A stretch of DNA of 64,000 nt from Methylobacterium sp. NMS14P (GTDB lineage Bacteria; Pseudomonadota; Alphaproteobacteria; Rhizobiales; Beijerinckiaceae), in contig NZ_CP087106.1 of NCBI RefSeq assembly GCF_028583545.1, positions 4,336,501 to 4,400,500 on the forward strand. Reading direction: 5' to 3'. Of this stretch, positions 63,276 to 64,000 are shown one piece after another; within the stretch, counting starts at the first letter, position 1, and every line of letters begins with the position of its first letter. The notes under the pieces were generated by a model. That model was given only the letters and a program-made list of their open reading frames with translations, was not told where the DNA came from and did no database searches. Both the position numbers and the translations under genes were made by a program.

Positions 63276-64000
63276 ATGGACCTTTCCCCGAGCCGCCGCA
63301 CGCTCCTAAAGGGCGCTGCCGCGCTCGCCGCGACGCCGGTGACCGGCTTCCCGGCGGTGCACGCCGCCGAGCCCGTGACCCTGCGCTACCTCGGCACCGC
63401 GGTGAACCAGTCCGCCGACATCGCCCGGAAGGTGAAGGAGGATCTCGGCCTCACCATCGAGTACATCCCCGTGGTCACCGACGAGGTGACCAAGCGCGCG
63501 GTCACCCAGCCGAACTCCTTCGACCTGATCGACACCGAGTACTTCAGCCTCAAGAAGATCCTGCCCTCCGGCAACCTGCAGGGCATGGACGCCAAGCGGA
63601 TCAAGCTCGCCGACAAGATCTCTTCGGTCTTCACCAAGGGGGAAGTGGCGGGCAAGCGGATCGGCGACCAGGGCACGGCGCCCAAGAAGGTCTTCTACCT
63701 GGAAGGCCAGGACTCGAAGAAATTTGCCGGCGAACAGACCGAGTGGATCTCGCTGATCCCGACCGTCTACAACGCCGACACGCTGGGCATCCGGCCGGAC
63801 CTGATCAAGGTGCCCGTCACGAGCTGGAAGGAGCTCCTGAACCCGGCCTTCAAGGGCAAGGCCTCGATCCTCAACATCCCGTCGATCGGCATCATGGACG
63901 CCGCCATGGTGGTGGAGGCCACCGGCGACTACACCTACGGCGACAAGGGCAACATGACGAAGCCCGAGATCGACCGCACCATCAAGGTGCTGATCGAGGC
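63276..64000 (+). CDS. ABC transporter solute-binding protein, Tat-exported, cut by window end
   Basis: At least 241 residues of an extracellular solute-binding protein of the spermidine/putrescine (PotD) type, read from the ATG at 63276 to the window edge without a stop. The leader has a Tat-like SRRTLLKGAAALAA motif, followed by AVHAAEPVTLRYLGTAVNQ. The middle (WISLIPTVYNADTLGIRPD) and SWKELLNPAFKGKASILNIP are typical for the family. The ligand is unknown; with hydA beside it, a pyrimidine or hydantoin-like compound is plausible. Confidence 0.93.
   Translation, partial: MDLSPSRRTLLKGAAALAATPVTGFPAVHAAEPVTLRYLGTAVNQSADIARKVKEDLGLTIEYIPVVTDEVTKRAVTQPNSFDLIDTEYFSLKKILPSGNLQGMDAKRIKLADKISSVFTKGEVAGKRIGDQGTAPKKVFYLEGQDSKKFAGEQTEWISLIPTVYNADTLGIRPDLIKVPVTSWKELLNPAFKGKASILNIPSIGIMDAAMVVEATGDYTYGDKGNMTKPEIDRTIKVLIE

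Overview
The window is very GC-rich (about 70% by eye) and reads as an alphaproteobacterial chromosome of the Hyphomicrobiales, most likely Methylobacterium or a close relative. The evidence is a small DHFR-like protein matching dihydromethanopterin reductase of Methylobacterium, a Ros/MucR regulator, the cvpA-purF-SDR and dnaK-dnaJ-methyltransferase orders, an alphaproteobacterial RpoH-type promoter before dnaK, and three families of GC-rich dispersed palindromes. The genus is an inference. I saw no rRNA, tRNA, CRISPR array, prophage or classical insertion sequence.

Layout: 1-6.5 kb holds small unknown proteins, an exported beta-propeller-like protein, NnrU, a YfgM-like TPR protein, Der and a YbdK-type ligase. 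6.5-16 kb is housekeeping: dmrA, an SDR, purF, cvpA, alr, radA, moaA, a DUF971 protein, a cupin and an L,D-transpeptidase. 16-28.5 kb is largely envelope and carbohydrate: divergent opgH and opgG, zwf, a GIY-YIG nuclease gene nested between palindrome arms, an SDR, a GH10 xylanase-like enzyme, an acyltransferase, a large L,D-transpeptidase and dps. 28.5-41.4 kb has a PatZ-like acyltransferase, mucR, a membrane-anchored Mrr-like nuclease, DedA, a peroxiredoxin, YqgE, a frameshifted exported protein, dnaK, dnaJ and a PmtA-like methyltransferase. 41.4-48.1 kb has the cdd-pnp-deoC-deoA nucleoside operon, an ECF sigma/anti-sigma pair with a glutathione peroxidase, and a patatin. 48.5-64 kb has ispG, kup, a two-subunit molybdenum hydroxylase, a DUF1194 protein, a CobB-type sirtuin, an isochorismatase-GlxA pair and a dihydropyrimidinase-ABC transporter cluster cut by the window end.

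Functional links: cdd, pnp, deoC and deoA would take nucleosides to bases and C2/C3 units, while hydA with its ABC genes would import and open cyclic ureides or pyrimidines. The PatZ-like enzyme and the sirtuin are a possible writer and eraser of lysine acylation. OpgG/OpgH and two L,D-transpeptidases shape the periplasm and wall.

The most unusual signal is family I of the palindromes. Six compact copies of about 92 bp each lie just 3' of a plus-strand gene. A seventh, 401 bp, copy (21993-22393) has the same arms flanking a complete GIY-YIG nuclease gene. This looks like a parent element with its compact non-autonomous derivatives, comparable in logic to REP/RAYT systems but with a different nuclease fold. 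That reading is inference and can be tested by comparing genomes.
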